From Blasia pusilla (lineage: Eukaryota > Marchantiophyta > Marchantiopsida > Blasiales): a stretch of 64,000 nucleotides of DNA. The position numbers and the translations under genes are program-made. This document shows positions 35,200 through 46,960 of the stretch, one piece after another (within the stretch, counting starts at the first letter, position 1; each line of letters opens with the position of its first letter). The stretch is taken from contig CM114272.1 in NCBI GenBank assembly GCA_050084515.1, positions 868,001 to 932,000 of the forward strand. The letters run 5' to 3'. The notes beneath the pieces were generated by a model. The model searched no databases. It had not been told where the DNA came from and was given only the letters and a program-made list of their open reading frames with translations.

Positions 35200-38081
35200 C
35201 GACTTAGGCTCAATTTTAATTCTTGGGAGAAAACTGTTTTTGACTGCCTGATGTTCAGTTAGTCTCACCAGATACTAAAGTTAGGATCAACCATATAGAC
35301 GTTCAACACCATTCGTTACAGAGCTGGTACACAAGGAATTGAGGCAGTTGATTGTGGCACTGTAAATACTCCGTGCTACACACAAGTGATTTCCTGTTCG
35401 AGCCGTAGTTAATGTATTTTGCCATAGTTTATATATTTTGAATAAATCATATTTTAGAGTAGAGGAACGTATCTCATTCCTAATGTCCGAATGCATGATG
35501 AGAAGAAATTGAATCTTCATATGTTGAATTTTGTAGTTTAACGGCATATGTGCTCTGTATTAATAGTATAAATGATGTCTTCAGAAAAGCACTATTTCCA
35601 TGGAGATAAACCAATATTCGAGATATTGAGTAACTGGGAGGGTTAGATGCTCCTGTGTTAACTGATGGCCAGTTAGAGATAACAGGAGCAGAGAGTGAAA
35701 CACCACGCACACCAGCTGCAGCCACTAAGTAGGAACCCGTTAACCTCCTCATTGCGACGGTTTCAGCAGTTGTGCCAGTTTTGCTTCTCTATCCATGTAA
35801 GAGCTCATCGTCTTCTGAGAGTGATTCGCAGACCAAATTCACGAAAACATCCAGAGTTCGTGGATTTTTCACAATCAACCTTGACACTTCATTTGTGCTG
35901 TGTTAAATGGAACTGAGAGCATTGAATACAGGAAAAATAGTCTTCCACTAGAGTGCATTTATCTTTTTATCCATTGCAGATGATTTAGGTCTTGAGAGTT
36001 ACAGACTCAGAGAATAGAAAACTTTCTCCTCTTCTCTCTAATTGCTTTCTTCGGAATCCGCAAATTGGAGTCCTCCAGCTTGAGCATCAAGTGCATTCCG
36101 ACTGAAATCCTTAGGAGAGTGCTAGCGCCACAACCGACTGCATTGCCCTCTATTTCTTTTAGTAAAGATATTTTCCACACACGCAATGCACAAGCAAACC
36201 ACTTCCGTGCATTGTGTGTATAGAAACTGACCCTTATGACATTGCAAAACAAAAGCGATATGCCAGTGTTTTACGATTATAAAACTTAAACAATTATGAG
36301 TATTTTGTGGAGGAAAAATAGTCTTACAATAGTCCTACATTATGAGTATTTTGTGTTCCATGAGTGCTTTACAACCAGAAGGACTCTCACAGACATTAGA
36401 GTTTTGTGAAATGGGTAACAATGTATACAGTGAGGTGCATAGAGTTCGTTCCCCTTATGGACTACAAAGGAAGAAGTGAGGAGAAGATACAAAATCAAAG
36501 GAGGAAAATATGTAATTATAGTTCAGTTACATGATTGGGATTTTTCTTCTAAACGTATTGGGATATAGAATGTGATAATTAAAATTAAACCAAAAAGGTG
36601 AGATAAAACCTTCTTCTAGTCCACCTAAAAGGATGGTAGAAATCCCATGGTATGCGACTCTGCATTCATGAAAATAGATGGGAATACTTTTAGATCCAAA
36701 TTGAATGGTTACGATTGAGAAAAAAAGTGAAGATCTATACCTAATATTATCCATGCACATCCATTAAGGATAAAACCAATGCTTTTGGAAAGTAAAAGTA
36801 GGCTTACAATATACTTGAAATGGAATAAGACATGCATGAGGTTGGATACAATAAAGTGGGTGTATGCGTGCGATTTAAAAAAAGAAATGGACAAGAAAAA
36901 AAAATCCTGTTAACTTCTTAAAAAAATCTTCGTACAAGACAAAAGTTCCAACTCAAAAAGGACATGCAATGCTTATATATCATTCTACATATTTTAAGAA
37001 CTACTTCTTTCACATATTTTTTCAAAAATAAATGATTCATTTACTTAGATCATCCTTTGAGTTCATTCAACCAATCTGATTGAATAATATTAACTTTTCC
37101 CCTTAAGAAGACCAAAGAAGGCTCAATAAATTATCCATCTTAAATTGTCCCTCACATACAAGGAAGCACTCTTTCCAACTTTGTAATTCCCCTTCAAATT
37201 ATATAATTGGAAGGAGGAAATTTTTTCCCTCCTCTCTTTGGAGAATTCCTCCATCACCATCCCTTTCTAAATTTAATCAAATATTTAGAAGCTTGTACAA
37301 AATATAATTTTCTCTATTTCCCTTCCTACTGAAAGTTGAGACCTTGAACAAATTTCTTGTGAAATCCTCCCTTGTTGGATAAATAATTTCTCTCTTTCTT
37401 ACTTTCCATCCCTTAGGATTGAGAATTTATTTCTTATTTCTCCTCTCCTATCCAATTGAAAATTCTCCTTTGAATTTTCCTAATTAGGCCCTCAATTATT
37501 GAGATTCTATCACTACTCTCTTCCTCCTCCTTGGTTGAAATTCAATCGTCTCTCTTCTCCTCTCATACTAAAAAAATTCTTATGGATTCTTGCTTTCTTG
37601 AAAATGTATCTTTTTTCTCCTTTCTTCTTTTATATTGAAAATAAATTATAAAAATATGGTAATTCTGGTTGAAATAGTTATCCTTTTCTCCTTCCCATCC
37701 CCTCTTGCAATGTAATTTGTAAGATTTTCCACCCCTCTTCTTTTGGAAATTTAAAAATTATTTGGCCCTTGGATGATGAATTTTGTCACCCTCTCCGTTA
37801 TTTAAATTTAAATTTTATCTCTCTTTCCCTCCCCTCATAAAAAGGTTAAGGCCTTAGACAGTATAGATTTGTATTAATTGAGTCCTATTTAAAAAAATTC
37901 TAGTGAAAAATTGACCAAAAAAGATTAGGTAGAAAATTCAACTGTCCATAAGTCTCAAGATTTTAAGTCTTCCCCATATTGTGTTCAGGGTGGCACGAAA
38001 ACAGACTTGTTAGTCCATGGGACAAACTTTTCCGAATTGCCATCTAGTAGGCTAGTCCCTTGCCCGCGTGTTTTTGGTGCA
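35200..38081. other. Unassigned, then strongly AT-rich spacer
   Basis: 35200-36500 has mixed composition with no recognisable feature. 36500-38000 is AT-rich with many TTCCTCT-like pyrimidine tracts and poly-A/T runs. No gene is supported. Confidence 0.5.
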
Positions 38082-39099
38082 TGACATGCACATACACATC
38101 CTTACACAATCCACATCGTTGGTCACATCCACACCATACGACATGGATTTCCCTGACAGATGGCTAGATCAAGGTTGTAGACTTATGTCTGTTCATAGGA
38201 TGGACATCAAGGTTGCATGGAAACGGAAAACTACGTCCATGAGACAGACATGTCCAGATAAGTCCGGACATGCTGCCCGGGTATCCACGGCCTGCATCCG
38301 TGCTTGCTCCCAGAGCTCGTCAAGCCCGCATTGGTTTTGTCGCCTGTAGCCAAGCTCACGCAAGGCCCAATCATGGCAGGCTCGTGGCGTGCAAGCGCGC
38401 TAAGGGCCGCGAGCCCGCCCTACCTCTCCGTGTGCAACCTTGACAGACATGTTCGTGCAGGCCTAGGTACCCACGGCCCGCATCCGAGCCCACCCCACCT
38501 GCAACATAGACCCCGGCTCATCCAGCCTGCATCCATGGACGGACATGTCCATTTCCGTGTAACCATGGGATAGACCCACACACATAAAAAAAATGAGCTG
38601 TTGAATGTACATTGAGACCACAAAAAAAATCAAAGTAAAAAAAGGATTACACGGCAAATTCCACTCTCGAAGCTACATTAGAATATTGAGCCATATCCAC
38701 CCTCGAATTTGAGGAAATTTGGACGCTAACACCCTAGTTCCTACACACACGAGCAAGAGAGGTGCTGCAAAGACCCAACATGAGAAAGATGGCTTGAGAA
38801 AGCCTTCTCCTTTGTCTCTTATGGACTTGGAAAGGACCAAAAACTCTTCCCCCAAAAATAGAGTCTCCAAGGATAACTTGCATGCACAGGTTACCATATG
38901 ATCCTTGACTTGGTCAACAAGTCATCTAGATAACAAAGAGAAATAGAGGGGATTTGTTAGAAATGAGACTCCCAACGCAACCAACCAATCGTCAACCAAA
39001 TTGGGCACATCAGAACAAAGTGATAACCAAACAACTTGATGATCCTCTTTGTCGTTCACATGATAGAACTCTATGTGTCGGCTAACTAAGATGTGACGT
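38082..39099 (-). repeat. Stand-alone A-B unit U3 carrying a ~410-bp insert
   Basis: Plus-strand reading begins TGACATGCACATACACATCC (B part) and ends GGCTAACTAAGATGTGACG (A part end, 39099). A and B are continuous around TGAGACCACAAAAAAAATCA (38600-38628). An insert of about 410 bp lies within the B part (about 38155-38565); it is GC-rich with recurrent GACATGTCC-like motifs. It shares no coding region with copies A-C. Confidence 0.65.
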
Positions 39100-39631
39100 A
39101 CTCGATTCTCTTGTGCATGCGTGAGATATAAGGAAAAGTGTGGGCTAGGCAAATGGCTATGTGGGTTGTGGGTGAGTTGCCAGCCTATTGCACTCTAGAT
39201 ATTGGGGACCATTTGCAAGCACAATGTGAGCTGAAGCGCAAGTTAAGTGCATGCCATGCGTAGGCATTGTGCAGGCTGGGTGCAGACCCTATGGGCAAGG
39301 TGCAATTTCTACAAGATGAGGTGTGGGCCAAGTACAAGCTGGCGCAGATGAGTGCGGGCCAAGAACGGGCATTGTGGGGGCTATATGTGGGCATAGTGTA
39401 GGTTAGGTGGGGGCACGCGGAGGTGTGGGCCATCTGCGGGAGTGGATGCGGACCTTGTTTGGGTATGGTTGGGCAATGGTAAACTAATGTTTTTTGAGGG
39501 ATGCGCCCGGTTCTTTTTGGATGGAGAGGAAAGGTAAGGGAAAGGTTTAAGAATCATTTGATTAGGGTGGTTGTATTAGAAAATGGGTTGGTTGGAAATG
39601 GACGTGGATATAGTTGGAAAGGTTAGGATTA
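39100..39631. other. Spacer between unit U3 and copy B
   Basis: Contains irregular G-rich repetition (GTGCGGGCC / GTGTGGGCC-like words at 39290-39440). No gene is seen. It ends with ATTA at 39628-39631, directly before copy B. Confidence 0.5.
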
Positions 39632-39801
39632 TGTCGTGCGCATACATATCGCTACACAACATACATCGCTGGTCACATCTACACCACACAACACCGATCT
39701 TCCCCACACACGGATCGATCCACACATGTACAAAAATCAACTCATACATATATATGGAGATCACACAACCGCCCCCCTAGCTGGCAGTTGGATCCCCCCA
39801 A
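39632..39801 (-). repeat. Copy B terminal 'B' segment and polypurine-like tract
   Basis: 39632-39769 starts TGTCGTGCGCATACATATC and matches the B part of U1-U3, ending CACACAAC. The sense strand upstream of it has two G-runs (39770-39776 and 39793-39798) separated by the small palindrome around TTGGATCC. The A part expected next to the tract is absent. Confidence 0.65.
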
Positions 39802-39845
39802 CTCCAGATAGAAAATATCACATCTCTCTGACATGACCTACTACC

Positions 39846-39986
39846 CTATACACATCTCAAACACATCCATCATCCCGTGGGAACCACATCAAGAGGGGGG
39901 GTCAGACATGACATATGCCACCCTCGAGAATAACCATCATATACCAACATGGTGGTTGTCCCCCTCGCAGATCCGCACAACATACA
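39846..39986 (-). pseudogene. Copy B C-terminal PHD finger of the polyprotein
   Basis: Sense translation: CMLC (first cysteine codon 39984-39986), GSARGTTTMLV, then YDGY where copy A has CDGC, SRGWHMSC with the zinc His and Cys, LTPPLDVVPTG, then TGA where copy A has CGA (Arg), then WMCLRC, V and the TAG stop at 39846-39848. Spacing C-x2-C-x11-C-x2-C-x4-H-x2-C-x14-C-x2-C, with Trp two residues before the last pair, is a canonical C4HC3 PHD finger. PHD fingers usually bind histone H3 tails. The two Cys-to-Tyr changes and the nonsense codon mean this copy is dead. Confidence 0.85.
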
Positions 39987-41388
39987 CCTCAAGCCTACAG
40001 GTACCACTGCCAAGCTTGGATCCACCGTCCCATCTACGTTTAGAAGATGACATGGCGCACAATTGCGCACATGATCCTTCCAAAGCATACCATCCCGTCC
40101 CTCCAACATGAGGACTCTGGTCGATAATACCTCGCGCACACGTAGGATCGTGCGCCATGCAGTGACATCTAGCGTCGTGGGTGCCGCCTGCTGTAAATAC
40201 ACGTAATCTCCAAGATGAAACCTCCTAATCCCTGGACAATAACCTCCTCCACAAATGGTCGCGTACCTCAATGTATCTCTATGCTGGGCAATAGCTAAGT
40301 TCTCAAAGGCCATAGGCATAACTCTACGAAAAACTTCTGCCCTCTGAGAACATGCTTGTACCCACATATCTGGATCATCAAGATCTAACACCTCCGCCAT
40401 GTCACGTCGAATCGCTGCAAGTAAATTTGGCTTTCTCCCAAAGAGCAAAAAGTAGGGTGAAAACGACGCCAAGGATGCGTGCCGACTAAAGCGATAGCCC
40501 ATAGCCAACCATGGCAATTGTAGGTCCCACTCCCTCAACTGTCCCCGCTGCAAGCCAAACTTGCGCAATCCTCTCGTCACCGTCTATACCACTCTCTCTG
40601 CCAACCCATCCGCCTCAGGATGATCTCTAGACGTGGTGCAGTGATCTATCAGCGCCTGATCACACAAGGCTTGAAACTCTCCCCTGAACTCTGTACACTG
40701 GTCCGTCAACACCTCCGCCAGTGCACCAAAGTGACTAAGCACACGATCTAGAAACTAGAAACGCATAAGCTGTTCCCTCGCTCGCCTTGTCTGGTAGTGC
40801 CACAAACTCTATCCACTTGGAGAAATGCTCCATCATGACCAACAAGTACCTATGATGATGCCCCGTCAATGGCAAAGGTCCCGCAAAGTCTAAACTCCCC
40901 CGATAACCTAAACCCATAATCCGCAAAGGATGTAACTGCGGAGTGGGAGCATTGAAGGATGCTCGCACTCTGTCACATACCATACATCTGGCTATAAACT
41001 GTTGTACCCCAATATGCATGCCGCGCCACCAATACTGAACCTGGAGTAAGTTGTAAGTACGCTTTACTCCAAAATGTCCCAACTCCTTATGGGCATGTCG
41101 CACTACACGTGCTCGCTGGGAAGGATGGGGTACCACTCGTATCCTACCATCTCCCCATACCCGCAAAATGTGAGACCCCTCCCACCTGAACCTCTTGGCT
41201 CTCTGTAGGATCCGATCCCGCTCCCTAGCACTCACTATACTCGCAATGACGCTAGTGCGCAAGAACTCCACAACGTCCACGTTGTCATGGATATCAGGAC
41301 CACATGTTGCCTCCTCACTAACCTCCGGATCCAAAGACTCATCATCCAACCCCACCATTGGAGTCATCACCTGTGGCTGATCTGCCAT
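39987..41388 (-). pseudogene. Copy B DDE integrase, broken by a 7-bp duplication
   Basis: The N-terminal part (40735-41388) holds the HHCC zinc site (HAHKELGHFGVKRTY, CMVCDRV) and first catalytic Asp (LDFAGPLPLTG). A tandem CTAGAAA duplication at 40748-40761 shifts the frame just before the second Asp; the extra fragment at 48347-48586 lacks it. The distal part (39987-40580) gives the post-Glu helix, LLFGRKPNLLAAIR, and the C-terminal region GDYVYLQQAAPTTLDV leading into the PHD finger. The catalytic Glu region (40590-40640) is present in the DNA but out of the main frames. Confidence 0.85.
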
Positions 41389-41391
41389 AGT

Positions 41392-41872
41392 CTACCAACA
41401 AAGATAGGCATATGCATGCCAACCGGGCACCATCTCCTCATCACTCTCTCCGTGCCATCGAGCTCTAGTGTTGTCTCTCTGACTCGGACATGGGTTAGGA
41501 CTCAACCCATCCGTATCCTGGTTCAGCCAACCTGGCCTATAAACCACCTCAAACTCATACTCCTGTAGTAATAGAGCCCACCTGGCAAGCTTTCCCGTAA
41601 GCTTGTCAGACTCCATCAACCACCTCAACGGCTGATGATCAGTGATAAGTGTGAAAGGGTTGCCGAATAAATAGCACTTGAAATGTGCCACGGCCCACAC
41701 TGCAGCCAAGCACTCTCCCTCGTAGGAGCTGTACTTTGTCTCTGCAATGTTGTTCGATCGGCTCGCGTAAGCCACAACGAAATCCTCGTCATCCCTCTGA
41801 GTAAGCACTGCTCCTAGACCCAACATGCTCCAATCCGTATGTAAGTGGAATGGGCGACCCTAACCGGTCTCT
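41392..41872 (-). pseudogene. Copy B RNase H
   Basis: Frame 41392-41826: [40 protein letters not shown] with the catalytic Glu, then LITDHQPLRWLMESDKLTGK with an Asp, and the end VVYRPGWLNQDTDGLSPNP. Typical Ty3 RNase H. A frame break just upstream (41827-41872) separates it from RT. Confidence 0.85.
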
Positions 41873-42935
41873 TTAAATGGGTGAGGAAGTCAACCTATCC
41901 TTGAGCTCCTGAAATGCTTGCTCTTGATCATCTCCCCATAACCAAACCTGATCAAGTCTCGTCAACAAGGTCAAAGACTTTGCGATCGCACCAAAACCCT
42001 TGACATACCGTCGATAGAAGTTCGCCAGTCCAAGAAATGCTCGAACTCGACTCACATCTATAGGGCGTGGAATCTGCGCAATAGCCTCTACCTTCGTCTG
42101 CTGAACGCCTAACCCACTTGGGTATATCGTGTGTCCCAAGTACTCAATAAGCTCATGAAAGAATCTGCACTTGTCTGGATGTAACTTCAGTCCATGTAAC
42201 TGCAATCGCTGAAACACCTCCTCCAAGTGTCGCTCATGCTCCTCAACCGTGGAATTGAAGATAAGAATATCATCTATGTTACATCGTACAAAATTCGAGC
42301 CAGCCAGAATCCTATCCATCACTCTCTGCAACTCTGCAGGCGCGTTCTTCAACCCAAATGGTAAGAACCGCCACTAATACAAGCAATCTCTCCCGAACTG
42401 ATCTATCCCCCAGAATGTTGTCTTCTCCCCTGTCCTCCAACCTGATAGGAAGCTGATGATAGCCAACACGGAGATCTAAAGTACTGAAGATCTTTGCATG
42501 TCCTACCGCATCAAAGATCTCCTCAGGAGTAGGCATGGCGTACCGATCTGACCTCGTCTGTCGATTGATAGGACGGTAATCTCCACACATCCGCCTATCC
42601 GTCCAATTGCCATACATATCCTTCTTTTCCGGCATGACTGTGGCAGATGCATACTCCCCATGTGATAACTCCACAAGTCGTGCCTCCAACAAGTCCTGAC
42701 TCCTGCTCTAAATCAAGGCTCGCTCCATATCAGAATATCTGTAGGGTCGACGAAAGATCGGCGTATCACTATCCGAGTCAATCCGTATCCCGGGACCCTT
42801 CAGCTACCGAAGTCTCTCATACTGAAGGCAAAACAACTGACATGCCCTCTCAAAAACCTATGAACTCGCCGTCGCTCTCCTCCTATCAACTTGAGACCTA
42901 TCACAGGCTCCCAAGTCTCCATCGTGACCTCACTC
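41873..42935 (-). pseudogene. Copy B reverse transcriptase, several breaks
   Basis: Order: WTDRRMCGDYRPINRQTRSD, FSTLDLRVGYHQLPIR, FGLKNAPAELQRVMDRI, catalytic box CNIDDILIFNS (usual Tyr replaced by Asn; copy A has CYIDDIL), then LKLHPDKCRFFHELIEYLGH (absent in A) and LANFYRRYVKGF. Frame breaks lie near 42350-42430 and near 42700. The N-terminal part begins around 42930 with a METWEPVIGLKLIGG-like stretch. Confidence 0.88.
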
Positions 42936-43189
42936 GGAGAGGACGCAATCTCCGGCTTTGGTTGCTATGTAGCAACCCTAGCCACCTCCGCAACAGCCAC
43001 TCCACTCTGACCTCCTACACCATGCTCCACATCCGAAAAATGAACATGTGCTACTCTAGCCGCCTTCGCACTCTATGCTCGAACGACGTCCCAGGAAGTC
43101 CATGCGTGCCTATCTCTCCTCGTCTCGCCCCCAGCCAATGCCTGTACAGACCATGTAGGCAATGGTCCAACTCGTGGACGTGACGGCAT

Positions 43190-44195
43190 GGATAACACTC
43201 GCATCCGTCTCTGCTCAGCCATACCTAGGCTAACTATCCATGTGAGACAGTTGAGGTCCATCGCCTGCCCCAACACCTGTCTCCGGGATGCCTCAGTCAT
43301 CCCTGGCACCGCCGTAGTACCGGTAGCGAACCCCATGGCGCGTTCGCGCTCATCTACTGTAGGCTCCTCCAATGCTCCGGTCACCTCATCCCAAATCATG
43401 CCTGGCCCTCTTTGACGAAAGGCATGGGATGTTGGGAAGCTCACCAACGTAGGTAAGGCTGCCCTCAACTCCCCCACTCTATTGGCCATGGCCAAAGGTG
43501 GTCTATCATCCTCTGTCACCACTTGAGATCGACGCCCTTAGCCCAAAATAGCATCCACTGTGAGATGTGGTGCTCTCTGGACTCCACCATATGCTCGACT
43601 CAGTACCTCTTATGGTATCAAGTTCATCCACCACAGTCGTGGACGATGGGCACGTGACCCAACTCTCGTTGCATCTAACAACACAGCATGTCCCAACCAG
43701 GACCTCACCTGATGTACACTCATCATCACACGTGCACGAGTGTCTCCCATCAACGGCACGTTCTCCAAAATGTACGTTGGAGAACATATTTGACTCTCCT
43801 GCAAGTGTCGTACTACTCGCAGCATCTCCCAAAACATCCCTGACCTCGGATCCTGCAATCCAAATCCTCGGCCAGCTGATGAATGACCCTGACATGGCCA
43901 TCTAGCAATCACCAAATGAATGGTGCCAACTCTATCCAGATCCTGCGCCCCCACCAAAGAGATGTCGGCGGGTAGCGTATGCATATATCCCCGTACTGCA
44001 GATACCGGCAACAACTCAGGATACCTCTGGACCAATCTCGCCACGTGACGTAATGATACTCGCCGCACAGTCTCATCTCTCTCCACATAAAGGTATTGAT
44101 GCACCCGTATGCCCGCCTGCAATAGTGCAGCCAATCTGGTGCTAATCCCCCCGAATAGATCTAACACCCTAACACCCTCCTCTGGGCACTGCCAC
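43190..44195 (-). pseudogene. Copy B C5-cytosine DNA methyltransferase domain (complete motif set, two in-frame stops)
   Basis: Motif I is VRVLDLFGGIST (about 44173-44138); the IRVHQYLYVERDE stretch follows, as in DNMT3 after motif I. Motif IV is PCQGHSSAGRGFG with the catalytic Cys (about 43897-43880). Motif VI is ILENVPLMGD (about 43768). Motif VIII is LLDATRVGSRAHRPRLWW (43680-43630). Motifs IX-X are MIWDEVTGALEEP, AMGFATGTT and RRQVLGQAMDLNCLTWIVSLG (43400-43223). Length is about 320 residues with a short target-recognition segment, as expected for DNMT3/DRM-type catalytic domains. Two Ser codons that are TCA in copy A are TAA here, both in the recognition segment. It would methylate cytosine C5 in DNA; target sequence preference cannot be read from this. 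It sits in one frame with protease. Confidence 0.9.
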
Positions 44196-45240
44196 GCAAC
44201 GGGTGTGGTATCCAGTGGGGTCAACGTCTCCACTCCAAGAGCCCGATCGCCACATGACTCTCGCTGCTCCGGGATAAAAACATGACTCCACGCCTGCCTC
44301 ACAAGGTTGTTGGCACTCCTTTGTAGCTCGCGAGTCATACCCCACAATGGTGAAGAGGCCTCGCCAACATGGGAAGAGACACCCGCCATGGCCTGTCTCT
44401 CCGAGGGACTATCCGCTACTGGGACATCCTCCGCATGTACGTTCTCCTCCAACAACTCTCTTGGCCAGCTAACACTACCTGTGAAAGCCGCCAACGTGGT
44501 CACAGACTCGCCTCGTGATCGACCACCTCGTCCCGCAAACTGCACGGGTAATTGACTCATCCGGCCGTTACCTGACCGCCATCCTGGCCGATAAGCAACG
44601 GTCTCCTCCCAGAAGTCAAGGATGAATCCTCGGGGATATAACACAGTTCTCCCCACCAACACATCGTACGACTCAACTGGTGTCGTAATCGCACGTGTGC
44701 ACACTATAGCACTATCCGTCGCATGCTCTGGATGGACTCTAACAACAATCTCCTGTCGAGTCATATACTGAGTGGGTGATACACCCCCAATCGACGTCTG
44801 TACCTGGAAGGGACAAGGCTCAATGTCGGCCTTCCGTAACCCCAACGCTAAACACGCCGTCTTTCTTAACATCAAGGGTTGCACTCCCGAATCAAGTAGG
44901 ACGCGTTGCGGGTGGTATACTTCCCCCGTCGGACTAACCAAGCGAAATACTCTAGCTCGATTATCCCGTAACACTATTCCACGTGTCACCACTGCTCGCT
45001 CTATGGCCGGTCGAGCTGGCATATCTACCAACTTCGCCACCGCCGCCTGCCATGACTTTGTGGGGAACGTCCCAAGCACCGGCTTTGAGGGCAAGTCCAC
45101 CACCTCCTCAACTACCTCTGAACAAGAAGCAGTCATCTCTCCATGCTCACACAACGTGGCGGCCAATCGGAACACCTCAGTTGGTCCAACTCCCAACGTC
45201 GCCAACTCTATGGCGGAAAATAGCGGAGTCTAACTCACTC
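44196..45240 (-). pseudogene. Copy B protease and linker to methyltransferase
   Basis: One open frame. The active site is RVLLDSGVQPLML (Asp at about 44891-44893), then SIGGVSPTQYMTRQEIVVRV (flap region), and ESYDVLVGRTVLYPRGFILD with DFWEETVAYRPGW closing the domain. About 140 residues of Arg/Gly- and Ser-rich linker lead to the methyltransferase. Upstream, gag joins in the same frame; a TAG at about 45230 replaces the Gln codon kept in copies A and C, so copy B cannot read from gag into pol without suppression. Confidence 0.85.
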
Positions 45241-46960
45241 TGGTGGCCACCTCCAACACTATGGTCGACACTGACTCCACTCGAGCCGGCATAGGAGTTG
45301 TCACTCCAACTCCTCGTGATGTTGACGTAGGTGCTTGAGCTGTAGGCATCGCTGGTCGTCGAGGCACCATCGATGGTGTGTGTAGTGCCTCCAACAATGT
45401 GAACGACTGTGGAACCCTGGCCTGCCGCCCATCGGTCCCCTATGGTGGGTTAATCTCAACTCCACCTCTCAATGGCTCGGTGCCTCTCACAGCACGCTCA
45501 GTCACCACTGCAGCTGCCTCAACCTGGGCTGCACTACACATAAATCCCATACTTGCGAGATCCTCACCCGGGTCAGGGTAAGAGGTAGAAGCTGGAGTCA
45601 CACTAGCTGCTCGCAGCTCCATGCCTTCGCTAAGCTGCATCATCGTCATGGCAGCAATCCTTTGCTCCAACTGATCGATGCGTGAGAGAAGTTCCGGCTC
45701 TGGTGCTCCTGCTCCATCTCCTCTGGCTGGTGGTGGTCCTCTACCACCACGTCCAGGAAGAACTCCCCTATCTCCTCCAGGACGACCGCCCCCACGCCCT
45801 CGGCCTACCTCTGGACGTGCCCCTCGGCGAAGGTCAAAGCATCTATCCCTAGTGTGACCATATCTGTGGCAATGGTCACGCTGGTGCTGTGGTGGGGCCT
45901 TCCTCCGTGGCTCCTGAGCAATCGGAGGCGCTGGTGGTCCTCTCCCATCCCGTGGGCAGTCTCTCTGCCTATGGGCCCCTCCACATGTCCAACAAGACCA
46001 CATCGGTCCCTGCTGGGCAACATATGTAGGTACGGGTCATTGCCTCATAGGCTCACCGTACCTGCCCTGCTCTCTGGGCACACTGGCCCGCTCATGTGGT
46101 ACTGGTGCTCGCTGTGGCACCTCTGGGGTCACCGTCGCTCGTGGACCCGTCGACTCTCGAGAAAATCCAACGGTCACTACCTGCTCCTCACTCATGTTGA
46201 GCTCAATACGCTCAGACAACTCAAAGACCACCTTCAATGTGGGCTTTGCTGTGTGAATCAGCACCGCATCTCGGTCTAGAACCCTATACCAATACTGGAC
46301 TGACTGCGCCTCAGTCAGTCCAGACGTAGCAATGATCAACCTCCTCATGCGTGTGAATGCCTCTCTCAGACTCTCACCCGATCGTCGTTGAAAATCCTGT
46401 AGACTCTTCAGCTTGTCGGTGCGTACGCCCTGGTAGCTCTTCCCCAAATGTTGGAAGAACTCCATTGCGGGGCTGAAGCCGGGTGGCCCTCTACCACTAG
46501 AGGTCTCTGCCACATCGCCTGTCTCACTACCCTCCTCTCCATCCAGTCTCCGGGCTGATGGTGTGGGTCTCTCTCCTCTCACAATCCCATCATATGCCTC
46601 GCGACCACTAGTGGACACATACCCTGGAGCCCAATACATCCTCCAGGCATCGATCTCTATTGAATATAGTGATCAAAACTCCATGTAGTCATCCATCGGA
46701 GGACCCTCCAAGTGCTGGAACAACCCCTTCCATGCCATGAAAGGGTTGAACCGTGTTGGGGTCCGTATCTCCTGGAAGTCGCACCATGTGTCGAACTCCA
46801 GGATAAAATCATCTAAGTCGATGGTGCCCACTACACCCGAGAAACGACGCATGCCCCGATGGCCAATGTCGTCCATCTCCTGCCAAGTACTACTGTCTCT
46901 GTCTACGATCTCGTCACCACACCCAGTGTCCAATGATGACGATCCAGCCATGGATGGATG
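45241..46960 (-). pseudogene. Copy B gag
   Basis: The N-terminal frame (46673-46951) has TIDLDDFILEFDTWCDFQEI and PMDDYMEF followed by TGA (shared with copy A). The next frame (46037-46639) carries the retrotransposon-gag core (FFQHLGKSYQGVRTDKLKSL, REAFTRMRRLIIATSGL). The nucleocapsid has knuckle 1 CWTCGGAHRQRDC (about 45995) and knuckle 2 with its first Cys changed to Arg (DHCHRYGHTRDRC). A Gly/Arg-rich basic region follows. It would form the particle shell and bind element RNA. Confidence 0.85.
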
